Positions 63,828 to 64,000 of a DNA stretch of 64,000 bases are shown here, piece by piece; within the stretch, counting starts at the first letter, position 1; each line of letters opens with the position of its first letter. The notes beneath the pieces were generated by a model that did no database searches, had not been told where the DNA came from, and worked only from the letters and a program-made list of their open reading frames with translations. A program made the position numbers and the translations under genes. This stretch comes from Stomorhina lunata (Eukaryota; Arthropoda; Insecta; Diptera; Rhiniidae), in NCBI GenBank assembly GCA_933228675.1, contig OW121744.1, positions 115,653,600 through 115,717,599 of the forward strand, written 5' to 3'.

Positions 63828-64000
63828 TTAAACGGCCTATATTAACAACCTGTTAAGGTTAAAGGCCGAGCATACTTTAGAAATCCATACGCTTCTATCT
63901 TAAGCGCATATTCTTTAAAGATTTTCCTCTACTTGGACTTTCCATCGAAGTTTCGGACTTTTTTCCAAAAGTGGGTTACTAGCCCGACGTCCTAAACCAT
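63828..64000. repeat. Dispersed repeat fragment running off the right edge
   Basis: GGCCTATATTAACAACCTGT, TCTTAAGCGCATATTCTTTA and CCAAAAGTGGGTTACTAGCC match parts at 32490-32600 (inside the hAT MITE) and at 43040. Family not named. Confidence 0.7.

Overview
The window looks like AT-rich nuclear DNA from a higher (brachyceran, probably calyptrate) fly. It has no compact genes, operons or bacterial signals. It carries DD41D mariner (rosa-type), Tc1, DD37E, piggyBac-like and hAT-like DNA elements, Jockey-like and RTE-like LINE fragments, tRNA-derived SINEs and kilobases of AT-rich minisatellite. The organism call rests on this repeat spectrum and is an inference. The only host-gene evidence is circumstantial. 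A CAAC-rich 5'UTR-like stretch ends in a perfect splice donor (3691/3692). A small exon-like block near the right edge (62874-62958) has a polypyrimidine tract plus AG, a start codon and a donor. If the two belong together, nearly the whole window is one plus-strand first intron of about 59 kb. Layout, left to right. 0-6.5 kb: hAT-like MITE, 168-bp duplication, remnants of three LINEs, candidate 5'UTR, inverted repeats around a (TA)n tract. 6.5-10.2 kb: an inverted-repeat element, then a dispersed 'TATACC...ACTTGTTT' repeat split by a nearly complete Tc1 element. 10.3-15.4 kb: a long inverted repeat (1.3-kb arms) carrying five copies per arm of a GACGGACGCTAC motif; a rosa-type mariner sits in the right arm and the left arm preserves the empty site. 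15.5-24.5 kb: LINE reverse transcriptase, mariner remnant, 160-bp tandem repeats, SINE, TIR elements, piggyBac-like MITE, LINE C-terminus, a further dispersed-repeat copy and a DD37E fossil. 25-39.3 kb: 30-bp minisatellite arrays, a perfect 63-bp tRNA-like palindrome, and a large inverted duplication whose left copy gained a hAT MITE and a DD37E transposon, both with empty sites in the right copy. 40-49 kb: a second rosa mariner inside a Jockey-like RT, another Jockey 3' end, the dispersed repeat holding a SINE with a 13-bp target duplication, an RTE-like RT split by a TA-flanked MITE, and a 128-bp tandem array. 49.9-59 kb: a 240-bp duplication and three large ~28-bp minisatellite arrays. 60-64 kb: duplications, hairpins, two MITEs and the candidate start-codon exon. 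No transposase here is free of an obvious lesion. The rosa copy at 40-41 kb is closest, with one late stop. What links these sequences is nested insertion, and in four cases the insertion can be read back to an empty site or a continuous frame.
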